A stretch of 64,000 bases of DNA from Evansella clarkii (lineage in GTDB: Bacteria > Bacillota > Bacilli > Bacillales > Salisediminibacteriaceae): positions 1,503,037 through 1,567,036 of the forward strand of contig NZ_KV917376.1 of the NCBI RefSeq assembly GCF_002019695.1, written 5' to 3'. Position 1 is the stretch's first letter; every line of letters begins with the position of its first letter. Shown here piece after piece: positions 8,971 through 17,300 of this stretch. The notes under the pieces were generated by a model. That model saw nothing but the letters and a program-made list of their open reading frames with translations. It searched no databases and was not told the origin of the DNA. A program made the translations under genes and the position numbers.

Positions 8971-9306
8971 ATTCGGTGTTTATATTATGGCACCTGGCGA
9001 TGATCCCCTGGTGGAACAATTAATAGGACTAAATAACTAGAGGAAGAGTAAAGTTTTTTGGGCAAACAAGCTTCCCTTAGCAGGGAAACAGATCTTTCTG
9101 GAAATCTGTCTGCCTTAATTAAGGGGAGCATTTCATGTTAGTTATGCCTTATTAAACCTATTACATAAGTAAGAGATTTCTTTGTTTGATCTGCAGAATA
9201 TTCTTATTCCGTGCGGCTTTCACGACCATCTAAGAAGTCTGGCCAAGTAGTTACGGGCGATATAGTAATTGGAATTAACAGAATAAATGGAATATTTATA
9301 TGACTA
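8971..9306. other. Intergenic stretch without recognisable gene
   Basis: Only a weak hairpin (ACAGAT / ATCTGT near 9090-9112) is visible. It separates the chemoreceptor from the promoter of the riboswitch-led stator operon. Confidence 0.5.
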
Positions 9307-9335
9307 TTGTATTATGGAAAATAATACTATATATT
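9307..9335 (+). promoter_or_regulatory. Candidate sigma-A promoter of the motPS-che operon
   Basis: TTGTAT (9307-9312), exactly 17 bases, then TATATT (9330-9335). It lies about 60 bases before the c-di-GMP aptamer. I did not find a sigma-D-like GCCGATAA box, which is the usual motility promoter element in Bacillus. Confidence 0.55.
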
Positions 9336-9394
9336 AGGTAAAGAGTTACTAAAGTCATGTTTAATTACAAATAAATGGATTGAATTTAGTTGAT

Positions 9395-9484
9395 AAAGGC
9401 AAACTGCTTGAAAAAGTAGGACGCAAAGCCTAGGATCTAAGGTGGTCTTTTGTATTTGACTACTATGACCGCCTGGTTGCCATA
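9395..9484 (+). ncRNA. Cyclic di-GMP class I (GEMM) riboswitch 2
   Basis: It has GGCAAACTGC, a GAAA loop (TTGAAAAAG), AGGACGCAAAGCC, GATCTAAGG, an extended paired arm (GGTGGTC / GACCGCC) and a closing GGTTGCC that pairs with the first GGCAA. This fits the c-di-GMP-I aptamer well. A terminator follows before the motP start, so the whole stator and chemosensory operon is probably attenuated in response to c-di-GMP. Confidence 0.92.
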
Positions 9485-9514
9485 CTTGATTTATTGTTAT
9501 CAATAAAACTTGTC

Positions 9515-9547
9515 TGGTCATTCTTAAGGTTAAGGAATGGCCTTTTG
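9515..9547 (+). terminator. Riboswitch 2 expression-platform terminator
   Basis: GGTCATTCTTAA pairs with TTAAGGAATGGCC with one bulge and is followed by TTTTGTT. It lies 30 bases after the aptamer and 125 bases before the motP start codon. Confidence 0.8.
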
Positions 9548-9671
9548 TTCGAGTTATTAGTTTTAATTTAAAAGTTTTTCAGGTTAGCAGGGAGACCAGA
9601 CAAATCTCCCAATATATGAAATTTACTTGTTAGCAATTAGACATAGTTATGTACAGAACAGGAGTATGAAG

Positions 9672-10505
9672 ATGAAGAAATTAGACGTTCTTACACCCGT
9701 AGGAATTATTGTAGGAATCATAATGATGTTAGCAGCAGTTTATTTTAATGATGCAGGAACCGGCCGTTTAGACGACTTTATAAAAATGGCGCCTGTACTT
9801 ATTGTTACAGGAGGTCTCGTTTCAGCTATATTAATTAACTTTTCAATGGAAGACTTACGCTCTGTTCCGAAAACAGTTAAGGAAGCTTTTCAGAACAACC
9901 AGCAGGATACGAAAGAAACTATCGATTCTTTTTTGGAAATGGCCGAGTTAGCCAGAAGAGAAGGTTTACTGTCAATCGAGTCTGAAGTTGATGAAATGAG
10001 AGATCCCTTCCTTCAAAAAGGGATGAGATTAGCTATTGATGGGGAAGATCCGGAAATCATTAAAGATATATTAACAGCCGATATTGCTGCAATGAAAAGC
10101 AGGCACACGGAAAGCAGGGAGATTTTAGAAAAAGCGGGAGAGTATGCACCAGCCTGGGGGATGATTGGTACATTAGTGGGATTAGTGTTAATGCTTCAGA
10201 ATTTAGATGATCCATCCTCTCTTGGCCCTAGTATGGCAATAGCATTATTAACGACACTGTATGGTTCCTTATTAGCAAACTTAATATTCCTTCCAATGGC
10301 AAATAAATTAAAATCTAACACTAAAAAGGAAGTTTATTTTAAGCAAATCACTGTAGAAGGCCTCATCGGTGTTCAATCCGGGCAGAGCCCTAAGAAGCTG
10401 CGGGATAAGCTGTATGCTTTCCTCCCTAAGGCCATCAGTGAAGCAGACAATGAAGAAAGTAAAGGGAAGGAACAAACATTAGAGGGTGATCTGGGTGCCG
10501 GATAA
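9672..10505 (+). CDS. motP: Flagellar stator protein, MotP/PomA type
   Basis: The MotA-family stator subunit, 277 aa, with four membrane segments (two near residues 8-50, two near 155-210). The region EYAPAWGMIGTLVGLVLMLQ and SMAIALLTTLYGSLLAN are signatures of the sodium-type MotP/PomA branch. The partner with a peptidoglycan-binding domain is encoded next, overlapping by 11 bases. ATG 9672 is chosen because AGGAG (9660-9664) is 7 bases upstream; ATG 9666 would be too close. It is the first gene after riboswitch 2, so stator supply may be set by c-di-GMP. Sodium coupling is inferred from similarity to MotP and the partner gene. Confidence 0.88.
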   Translation: MKKLDVLTPVGIIVGIIMMLAAVYFNDAGTGRLDDFIKMAPVLIVTGGLVSAILINFSMEDLRSVPKTVKEAFQNNQQDTKETIDSFLEMAELARREGLLSIESEVDEMRDPFLQKGMRLAIDGEDPEIIKDILTADIAAMKSRHTESREILEKAGEYAPAWGMIGTLVGLVLMLQNLDDPSSLGPSMAIALLTTLYGSLLANLIFLPMANKLKSNTKKEVYFKQITVEGLIGVQSGQSPKKLRDKLYAFLPKAISEADNEESKGKEQTLEGDLGAG

Positions 10506-11298
10506 TAATTTTAACTACGATGACGAGGAACAGGAAAAAGGTGCTCCTAAGTGGATGGTCACATACTCGGATATGGTAACGCTGCTGCTTGTATTTTTTG
10601 TACTTCTATTCTCTATATCTTCTGTTGATGCTCAAAAATTTCGTTCCCTGGCAGAATCAATGCGGGGCGACAACATTCATGAAGGGTATGAATCTATTAT
10701 AGAGAACCAGTATCAACCAGCATCAAACCCGGAGATCGCAGAGGCTGCAGATGGTGAAGAAGATAGTGAAGAAAAAAACGAAGAAGAGTATGAAGAAAGC
10801 AATGAAGATAATAGTGAAGAAGAGCCAAGCCTGGATGAATTACTGAAGAAAATAAACAAGTACATAGAGGAGAATGGGCTGGAAGAAGTAATATCGGCTG
10901 CCAGGGATAAAAGAGGGGTGCTGGTTATCTTACAAGGTAATATTCTGTTCGATACAGCAAGTGCTGAAATTATTGACGAAGCTTTCCCTGTCCTTGAAGA
11001 AGTTGCCTCGTTATTAAATGAAGTTTCCAATCCGGTTGAAGTACAGGGGCATACTGATGACCGGCCGATTAATACTTACCGTTTTCCTTCCAACTGGGAG
11101 CTTTCCGGTGCCAGAGCCAGCCGGATAGTGAGAGAGCTGATAGAGGAGTCTGTAGATTCTTCAAGACTTCTGTCCGTTGGATACGGGGAGAAGGAACCGA
11201 TAGCTTCTAATGCCACAAAAGAAGGCAGACAGAAAAACCGCAGGGTAACTATAGTAATTATTGATACCAGTGCTGAAAACGAAAGTGAAGACCAATAA
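10495..11298 (+). CDS. motS: Flagellar stator protein, MotS/MotB type
   Basis: The MotB-family stator subunit, 267 aa: one membrane helix with the ion-binding Asp26 in TYSDMVTLLLVFFVLLF, a long Glu/Asp-rich linker (about residues 80-115), and an OmpA-like peptidoglycan-binding domain (VQGHTDDRPI, NWELSGARA, NRRVTIVII). Val lies seven residues after the Asp, the position I recall as Val in sodium-type MotS and Leu in proton-type MotB. GTG 10495 follows AGAGGGTG (10481-10488) and overlaps the motP end, so the two are translationally coupled. The strongly acidic linker is unusual in amount and suits an alkaline or saline environment. Confidence 0.87.
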   Translation: MPDNNFNYDDEEQEKGAPKWMVTYSDMVTLLLVFFVLLFSISSVDAQKFRSLAESMRGDNIHEGYESIIENQYQPASNPEIAEAADGEEDSEEKNEEEYEESNEDNSEEEPSLDELLKKINKYIEENGLEEVISAARDKRGVLVILQGNILFDTASAEIIDEAFPVLEEVASLLNEVSNPVEVQGHTDDRPINTYRFPSNWELSGARASRIVRELIEESVDSSRLLSVGYGEKEPIASNATKEGRQKNRRVTIVIIDTSAENESEDQ

Positions 11299-11324
11299 AA
11301 CAGGCTTAATGAGAGGGGAAAAAA

Positions 11325-11786
11325 ATGATTAAAACAACAGAAAAAAGCAGTTCGAACACTCACTTACTGAATGGCACAATTTCATCTATGGCTTCTATTA
11401 TACCTATACCTATCGAACTCCAGGAATCACACCCCCACGGCAGTAAAGTTATATTTGAATTTGGGGTGCTGATTGGCATTACTGGAGGAATGAAAGGCAA
11501 GATGCTGTTAACAGGAGAATCAAAGGTGTTTGGAGCCATAGGAGCAAAAATGTTTGGAATGCCGCTGGAAGGGGAGATGCTGTCTTCCTTTTGTGGAGAA
11601 TTAGGAAACATGATTGCCGGCGGGATGGCTACTCACCTTAGTGAACAAGGAATTGTTATAGACATTACATCTCCAACCCTGTTAGAAGGGCAAACAACTC
11701 TTACGGGCTATGAAAATGCTTTACAAGTACCGGTCCGTTTAGAAAACACCGGAGAAATAAAGGTTTATTTACTGCAAGACGCATAG
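11325..11786 (+). CDS. cheX: CheX-like chemotaxis phosphatase
   Basis: A 153-aa soluble protein of the CheC/CheX/FliY family that removes phosphate from CheY-P. The family signature is seen as ELGNMIAGG with Glu92 and Asn95, the residues that act on CheY-P in known members. There is only one such E-N motif, as in CheX, while CheC usually has two. The ribosome site GAGAGGGG precedes ATG 11325. It lies between the stator pair and cheA, which suggests a dedicated signal-termination enzyme for this operon's CheY. No CheC, CheD, CheB or CheR gene accompanies it in this window. Confidence 0.85.
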   Translation: MIKTTEKSSSNTHLLNGTISSMASIIPIPIELQESHPHGSKVIFEFGVLIGITGGMKGKMLLTGESKVFGAIGAKMFGMPLEGEMLSSFCGELGNMIAGGMATHLSEQGIVIDITSPTLLEGQTTLTGYENALQVPVRLENTGEIKVYLLQDA

Positions 11787-11806
11787 ACCCAAAGGAGGCC
11801 TCACAC

Positions 11807-13792
11807 ATGGATACAATGGAGTACATAGATATGTTTCTGGATGAAAGCCGGGAACACCTGCAGGCCGTAAACGATCACCTGCTGGTTCTCGAAAAGAATC
11901 CTTCAGAAGTAAGTCTTGTAAATGAAATTTTCCGGTCAGCTCACACCTTAAAAGGTATGGCGGCCACAATGCAATTTGAGGATATTGCCTCTTTAACCCA
12001 TCAAATGGAAAATGTGCTGGACTTAATTCGAAATGAAAAATTAAGTGTAACAACCGAAGTAATCGATATTACTTTTGAAGCTGTTGAATCATTAGAAAAA
12101 ATGGTGGAGGACATCAGCCGGGACGGCACCGGGAAGAAAGATGTTTCTCACCTTGTTTCGAGGTTAGAACAAATAGAAAAAGGGAGTTCTCCAGAAACGA
12201 ATAATCCTGCACAGAAGCAGCCGCCTTCTTCGGCATCTTTTGATATTTCATTAGATGAGTATCAGGGCACCGTGGTAAATCAAGCAAAGGAACAGGGTTA
12301 CCAGGCAATTCAGCTCAACATCAGCCTCAAGGAAGACTGTGTGCTGAAAGCAGCAAGGGTGTTTATGGTGTTTGAAGTTCTGGAGGAAGCTGGCGAAGTC
12401 ATCAAGGCCGTCCCTTCCGTTGAAGAATTGGAACAGGAAGAATTTGACCGGAATTTTTCAGTGATTTTATTGACAGAGGAAAAAAAAGAGGTAGTGCTGG
12501 AGAAAATTTTAAAAGTTTCAGAGGTGGAAGAAGTAACAACCGCTTCCTTCACTCCAGCTAAGGAAGAAAGTGAAAACAGCGAAAAAACATCTAACGAGTC
12601 TGAAAGTGAAAACGAGAGCGCTGAACAATCACAGCAGCGTTCCTCAAAAACGATTCGGGTAAATCTCGAAAGAATAGACGGTTTGATGAATTTATTCGAG
12701 GAAATGGTTATTGACCGGGGAAGGCTGGAAGACCTCTCTCAAAAGATTGGAAATAAAGACCTCAGCGAAACAGTTGAACATCTCGCCCGTATTTCACAGG
12801 ATATGCAAGGTATGATGTTAACGATGAGAATGGTGCCCGTTGAACAGGTATTTAACCGTTTTCCGCGTATGGTAAGGGGACTGGCGAAGGATTTAAACAA
12901 AGAGATTGAGCTGGAGATCATTGGAGCAGAAACGGAACTGGACCGGACTGTAGTAGATGAAATCGGAGATCCTTTAGTCCACCTTATTCGAAATTCTATT
13001 GATCATGGTATTGAAACGCCGGAGAAACGGAAGGAACAGGGAAAAACTGAAGCTGGAACGCTTACTTTGAGGGCCTACCACAGTGGAAATAGTGTATTTA
13101 TTGAAATAGAGGATGATGGGGCTGGAATTAACCGGGAGAAAGTGATGGACAAGGCAATAGCTAATGGGCTGCTTACGAGAGACAGGGCAGAACAACTGAC
13201 CAAGGATAAGATCGAGAATTTAATCTTTTCATCAGGCTTCAGTACAGCTGAAACAGTTTCTGATATTTCAGGGCGGGGGGTCGGCCTTGACGTTGTCAGA
13301 AGTAAGATTGAATCGCTCGGAGGCCAAATCGCTGTGGAATCAGAACCTGGCCGTGGAAGTAAGTTTTCCATTCAGCTCCCTTTAACCCTTTCTATTCTTT
13401 CTGTACTTCTGGTGAAAGTTGCGGACGAAATTTACGGAGTGCCGCTTTCTTCTATTGAAGAAACTGTCCTGTTAAATAAGGAGCACATTAAGTACATACA
13501 AAAGAATCCTGTTATGGATTTTAGAGGAAAGGTCATTCCGGTAGTTTCCTTAGCAGAGATACTGAACACTCCTGGTAATGAAGCTGCTGACTCTTCGGTT
13601 AAACCGGTTGTGGTAGTCAAAAAAGGAGAAAAGATGGCAGGGTTGGTTGTCGATTCCTTTATTGGACAAAAGGAAGTGGTTCTTAAATCATTGGGAAGCT
13701 ACTTACAGGATATTTTCGCGATCTCTGGTGCGACCATTCTAGGCGATGGAGGAGTATCTTTAATAATTGATCCAAATGCTCTAATTAAGTAA
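11807..13792 (+). CDS. cheA: Chemotaxis histidine kinase CheA
   Basis: A full-length CheA of 661 aa. Domains in order: histidine phosphotransfer (RSAHTLKGMAA, phospho-His46), a linker, a response-regulator-binding P2-like region (about 145-245), an acidic Ser/Glu linker, a dimerisation helix pair (about 280-345), an ATPase domain with N box HLIRNSIDHG, DDGAGIN and GRGVGLDVV, and a C-terminal CheW-like domain (about 525-655). All catalytic motifs look intact. The ribosome site AAAGGAGG precedes ATG 11807. It should phosphorylate the CheY encoded two genes downstream. Confidence 0.96.
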   Translation: MDTMEYIDMFLDESREHLQAVNDHLLVLEKNPSEVSLVNEIFRSAHTLKGMAATMQFEDIASLTHQMENVLDLIRNEKLSVTTEVIDITFEAVESLEKMVEDISRDGTGKKDVSHLVSRLEQIEKGSSPETNNPAQKQPPSSASFDISLDEYQGTVVNQAKEQGYQAIQLNISLKEDCVLKAARVFMVFEVLEEAGEVIKAVPSVEELEQEEFDRNFSVILLTEEKKEVVLEKILKVSEVEEVTTASFTPAKEESENSEKTSNESESENESAEQSQQRSSKTIRVNLERIDGLMNLFEEMVIDRGRLEDLSQKIGNKDLSETVEHLARISQDMQGMMLTMRMVPVEQVFNRFPRMVRGLAKDLNKEIELEIIGAETELDRTVVDEIGDPLVHLIRNSIDHGIETPEKRKEQGKTEAGTLTLRAYHSGNSVFIEIEDDGAGINREKVMDKAIANGLLTRDRAEQLTKDKIENLIFSSGFSTAETVSDISGRGVGLDVVRSKIESLGGQIAVESEPGRGSKFSIQLPLTLSILSVLLVKVADEIYGVPLSSIEETVLLNKEHIKYIQKNPVMDFRGKVIPVVSLAEILNTPGNEAADSSVKPVVVVKKGEKMAGLVVDSFIGQKEVVLKSLGSYLQDIFAISGATILGDGGVSLIIDPNALIK

Positions 13793-13809
13793 AAACAGGA
13801 GGAATTCCA

Positions 13810-14277
13810 GTGGAAAATACAATAAAAGTAATTGTTTTTCAACTCCATAATGAACAATACGGAGTGAATATCCAGCAGGTTCGTTCCATTGAAAAACTGC
13901 TGAATGTAACACCTGTTCCAGGTACAGCTGATTTTATCAAAGGGGTGATTAACCTCCGGGGAGATATTACCCCGATTATTGATTTAAAAGATCGGCTTCA
14001 AATTGGGAAAACGGAATATACCGACCATACTCGTGTACTGATTATTAATATAGAGTCTATACAAATGGGGTTAATTGTGGATAATGCTACAGATGTGCTC
14101 GATATAGAACAGTCCATTATTGATGCTCCGCCGGAAGTGATCGGAGGGGTTACTGAGGAATATTTATCCGGGGTCGCAAAAATAGATGACCGTCTGCTGA
14201 TTTTATTAGATTTAGAGCGTATCTTAAATTTTCAGGAGCTGAACGAAGTAGAAAAGGCTGCGGCTAAGCAGCTGTAA
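13810..14277 (+). CDS. cheW: Chemotaxis adaptor CheW
   Basis: A 155-aa adaptor that links chemoreceptors to CheA. The family hallmarks NEQYGVNIQQVRSIEK, GVINLRGDITPIIDL and LSGVAKIDDRLLILLDLERIL are present and the length is standard. It starts with GTG at 13810, 17 bases after cheA, with AGGAGG upstream. Confidence 0.95.
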   Translation: MENTIKVIVFQLHNEQYGVNIQQVRSIEKLLNVTPVPGTADFIKGVINLRGDITPIIDLKDRLQIGKTEYTDHTRVLIINIESIQMGLIVDNATDVLDIEQSIIDAPPEVIGGVTEEYLSGVAKIDDRLLILLDLERILNFQELNEVEKAAAKQL

Positions 14278-14296
14278 ACAAAAGGAGGAACTTACC

Positions 14297-14653
14297 ATGG
14301 CAAGAGTATTAGTAACCGATGATGCAGCATTTATGAGAATGCAGCTGAAGAATATTTTGACAGGTTTAGGACATGAAGTAGTTGGAGAAGCAGAAAACGG
14401 AAAGGTTTCCGTGGAATTGTATGAGGAATTAAGACCGGACCTGGTGACAATGGATATTACTATGCCGGAAATGAACGGGGTAGAAGCCGTCAAAGAGATT
14501 AAAAAAATCGATGATAAAGCAAAGATCATTATGTGTTCAGCCATGGGCCAGCAAGGGATGGTTGTAGAAGCAATTCAGTCAGGTGCAAAGGATTTTATCG
14601 TAAAGCCTTTCACTCCGGAAAGAATAGCCGAAGCAGTGGGCAAGTTATTTTAA
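14297..14653 (+). CDS. cheY: Chemotaxis response regulator CheY
   Basis: A stand-alone receiver domain of 118 aa that carries the signal from CheA to the flagellar switch. The acidic pair Asp8-Asp9, phosphorylation site Asp53 (TMDITMPEMNG), Ser81 and Lys103 (VKPF) are all present. AAAGGAGG lies just upstream. It is the last gene of motP-motS-cheX-cheA-cheW-cheY; a structured region follows. Confidence 0.95.
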   Translation: MARVLVTDDAAFMRMQLKNILTGLGHEVVGEAENGKVSVELYEELRPDLVTMDITMPEMNGVEAVKEIKKIDDKAKIIMCSAMGQQGMVVEAIQSGAKDFIVKPFTPERIAEAVGKLF

Positions 14654-14669
14654 TTTATCCCGATGAAAT

Positions 14670-14797
14670 CGTCCGTAAAACTCCCCACTCAAAACATGAG
14701 TTGAACCTGTGATGTTCAGGTGGGAGATAACGGACGCTAACATCCCGATTGGTTCAGCTGACAATCAGTGGGGGATGAACAAAACCCCCACTGATTG
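14670..14797 (+). repeat. Structured intergenic element between cheY and the second chemoreceptor
   Basis: An outer stem CGTCCGT / ACGGACG (14670-14676 with 14730-14736) encloses CTCCCCAC / GTGGGAG-like pairing and a small ACCTG / CAGGT hairpin. It is followed by a perfect 13-bp stem CAATCAGTGGGGG / CCCCCACTGATTG (14762-14774 with 14785-14797). The last hairpin could end the che operon but has no T-run. The compact multi-hairpin form looks like a mobile or RNA element rather than a simple terminator. I cannot name it. Confidence 0.6.
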
Positions 14798-14854
14798 AAG
14801 GCTCACTTTATAATGCTGGAAGAACTGCAAAACATGAACAGAGGTGCAAAGGAA

Positions 14855-16552
14855 ATGAAAAATATATTTAATTTCAGGAGTATCCGAGCGAAGATTTTGT
14901 CCGGTTTCTCCGTAGTTATTCTATTAGTACTTTGCTTAGGAATCTTCAATTTTATTAGTATTAATAATATTACTAACAGCACAAATGATATTGTGGAAAA
15001 TCAGCTTCCTGTATTAGTGGCAGACCAGACACTCGCATTTAATTTATCTCAGCGTATTGGGTTAGCCAGAGGCTACGTTTTATATGAAGACGAAGAGCTT
15101 AGAGAGCAATTTGAAGTATACAGCAAGGAAAGTGCTGAATTAGAAGAACAACTTTTAGCCGGCGGCAGGTCGGAAGAATTCCGCGACCTGGCAGAAAGAA
15201 GTGCAGCATGGAACGAACTAGTTGTAAGTGAGGTATTTGGGGAATATGACCGGGGATTCAAAACCAAAGCCAGGAATACACTTCGGGATGAAGCTCAACC
15301 TCTGGGCAGAGAAATCATGGATGGTTTACGAGCTCTTTCTACTCAGAGCGAGTCCCAGATTGCAGCTGAAGGGGAAGCGGTCGTCTCTTATGGCCAAGTC
15401 TTATTAATAATGGGTACCATCGTTTCTGTTCTTGTAGTTCTGTTAGGGGTTGGATCAGCGTTATTTACTTCCCGGATCATTTCCCGCCCTATTAATGCTG
15501 TCATGGGAAGGATGAAAGCAATTGCAGATGGCGATTTAGACCATGCACCGCTGAGATCTAAAGCCAGGGATGAAATTGGCCAGCTTGTGCATGCTGCAAA
15601 CGAAATGAACGAGAATATGCGTGCATTGCTGAGCCAGATTACTACCGTTTCAGAAACAGTAAGCAGCCAAAGCGAAGAGTTAACACAGTCTGCCGGTGAA
15701 GTGAAGGCAGGATCACAGCAGGTGGCGGGCACAATGCAGGAACTGGCTTCAGGTACAGAGACACAAGCAACTAATGCAACAAACCTTTCGTCCATGATGG
15801 AAACATTCTCAGGAAAAATGAAAGAAACATCCACAAAGGGGAAGGACGTGTACCAATCTTCCCACAATGTTTTGGGTATGACGACTGAAGGCGGCCAATT
15901 AATGGAACGATCTGTAGAGCAGATGGCTATGATTGACCAAATCGTGCAGGAGGCAGTACAAAAAGTTAAAGGTTTAGATACACAGTCACAGGAAATTTCA
16001 AAATTGGTATTAGTCATTAAAGACATTGCTGATCAGACTAATCTTCTTGCACTTAACGCAGCCATCGAAGCAGCACGTGCGGGAGAACATGGTAAAGGGT
16101 TTGCAGTTGTTGCAGATGAAGTACGAAAGCTGGCAGAACAGGTAGGGGATTCGGTTAAGGATATTACAGGGATTGTAGCTGATATTCAGACGGAGTCCAC
16201 CGGTGTAGCAGAGTCCTTGCAAGGTGGTTATCTTGAAGTAGAAAAAGGAACAAGCCAAATTAAGACTACTGGTGAGACATTTGCAAAAATAGAAGAATCT
16301 GTAAAAGAAATGGTGGACAACATTCAGGCCGTTACTGATAATATATCCTCTATGTCTTCAGACAGTGTCGAGATGAGTACTTTTATTGAAGAAATTGCTG
16401 CTGTTTCCCAACAGGCTGCCGCGGGCGTGGAGCAAACTTCTGCCTCTGCACAGCAGACAAGCAGCTCAATGGAAGAGATTTCCGACAGCTCAGAGGATCT
16501 GGCAAGGTTAGCAGAAGAATTAAATGGGCATGTCCGTAAGTTTAAATTCTAA
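14855..16552 (+). CDS. Methyl-accepting chemotaxis protein with four-helix-bundle sensor
   Basis: A membrane chemoreceptor, 565 aa. An N-terminal membrane helix ([21 protein letters not shown]) leads into a helical ligand-binding domain of the 4HB type ([18 protein letters not shown], then [21 protein letters not shown]), a second membrane helix (about 192-215), HAMP, and a signalling domain with [20 protein letters not shown]. The C-terminal half is very similar to the receptor at 7187, so the two share a recent ancestor there but differ in sensors. ATG 14855 follows AAAGGAA and an AGAGGTG; the frame is open upstream to 14795 through the hairpin region, which is unlikely to be coding. Confidence 0.92.
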   Translation: MKNIFNFRSIRAKILSGFSVVILLVLCLGIFNFISINNITNSTNDIVENQLPVLVADQTLAFNLSQRIGLARGYVLYEDEELREQFEVYSKESAELEEQLLAGGRSEEFRDLAERSAAWNELVVSEVFGEYDRGFKTKARNTLRDEAQPLGREIMDGLRALSTQSESQIAAEGEAVVSYGQVLLIMGTIVSVLVVLLGVGSALFTSRIISRPINAVMGRMKAIADGDLDHAPLRSKARDEIGQLVHAANEMNENMRALLSQITTVSETVSSQSEELTQSAGEVKAGSQQVAGTMQELASGTETQATNATNLSSMMETFSGKMKETSTKGKDVYQSSHNVLGMTTEGGQLMERSVEQMAMIDQIVQEAVQKVKGLDTQSQEISKLVLVIKDIADQTNLLALNAAIEAARAGEHGKGFAVVADEVRKLAEQVGDSVKDITGIVADIQTESTGVAESLQGGYLEVEKGTSQIKTTGETFAKIEESVKEMVDNIQAVTDNISSMSSDSVEMSTFIEEIAAVSQQAAAGVEQTSASAQQTSSSMEEISDSSEDLARLAEELNGHVRKFKF

Positions 16553-16590
16553 ATTCAATACTTATTAAAACGATTAAACCAAGGAGAATT

Positions 16591-16620
16591 AGCAGTTGTG
16601 ATTAACCATAACTGCTTTTT
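16591..16620 (+). terminator. Terminator after the second chemoreceptor
   Basis: AGCAGTTGTG pairs with CATAACTGCT (one G-U) and is followed by TTTTT. Confidence 0.8.
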
Positions 16621-16661
16621 CAAGATTAAGAAATAACATTGTAGCTAATAGTGGAGGCACT

Positions 16662-17291
16662 ATGAACTGTATACTCATTCAAGAACCCTCTCTTATGCGG
16701 GAGGCGATGATCCGTCTGTTGAGCGATAATTTCCCTGATGATTCATTTACTTATGGAACCAGTCAATTTATCAATCAATCAAACCACAATTCCGTTGATA
16801 TCGTTATTATCGATGTGGAAACAGAAGGAGAGATTCTGCCGACCGCTCGTCTTTATAAAAAACAGCAGAAAAAAGTCATCATATGGGGAAACCCTTTCAA
16901 TAAGAATGAATTAACAGAGTTGTTCAAATTAGATTTAGAGGGATATTTATATAGAACAATGGTTAAAGAAGAGGTTTTAAGCGCACTAAATATAATCCTC
17001 AAAGGTGGAAAATATATTCACCCTGCTCTCTCCAATGTATTGTTAGAGGAATATTTAGCTCTTACAAATGAGGCTGGAAACAGACCTGATAAACTACTGA
17101 CCAAAAGAGAATGGGATATACTGGAGCTGATTACTCAAGGATACAGTAATGAGCAAATTTCAAAGCAGATGGTTATTTCTGACGGTACTGTAAAGAATCA
17201 TGTCAGCAATTTACTTAAAAAATTGGGGGTTGCTGACAGAACAAACGCAGTATTAACCGCTATACGTAACCGATGGTTTATTATCAAATAG
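16662..17291 (+). CDS. NarL/LuxR-type response regulator
   Basis: A 209-aa regulator with an N-terminal receiver (IIDVETEG, with Asp at the usual beta-3 position; the acidic pair near the N-terminus is weak, so phosphorylation is uncertain) and a C-terminal LuxR helix-turn-helix (LTKREWDILELITQGYSNEQI, DGTVKNHVSNLLKKLGVADRTNAV). No histidine kinase gene is adjacent. It is followed after 9 bases by the GGDEF-EAL gene with which it is probably co-transcribed. Its C-terminal domain is similar to that of the riboswitch-controlled regulator at 6052. Confidence 0.88.
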   Translation: MNCILIQEPSLMREAMIRLLSDNFPDDSFTYGTSQFINQSNHNSVDIVIIDVETEGEILPTARLYKKQQKKVIIWGNPFNKNELTELFKLDLEGYLYRTMVKEEVLSALNIILKGGKYIHPALSNVLLEEYLALTNEAGNRPDKLLTKREWDILELITQGYSNEQISKQMVISDGTVKNHVSNLLKKLGVADRTNAVLTAIRNRWFIIK

Positions 17292-17300
17292 GAGGATCTC

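Noticed and set aside
15388..16026. 212-codon minus-strand frame inside the chemoreceptor gene
   Set aside because: It is a shadow of the repetitive helical signalling domain, with no ribosome site or recognisable domain.
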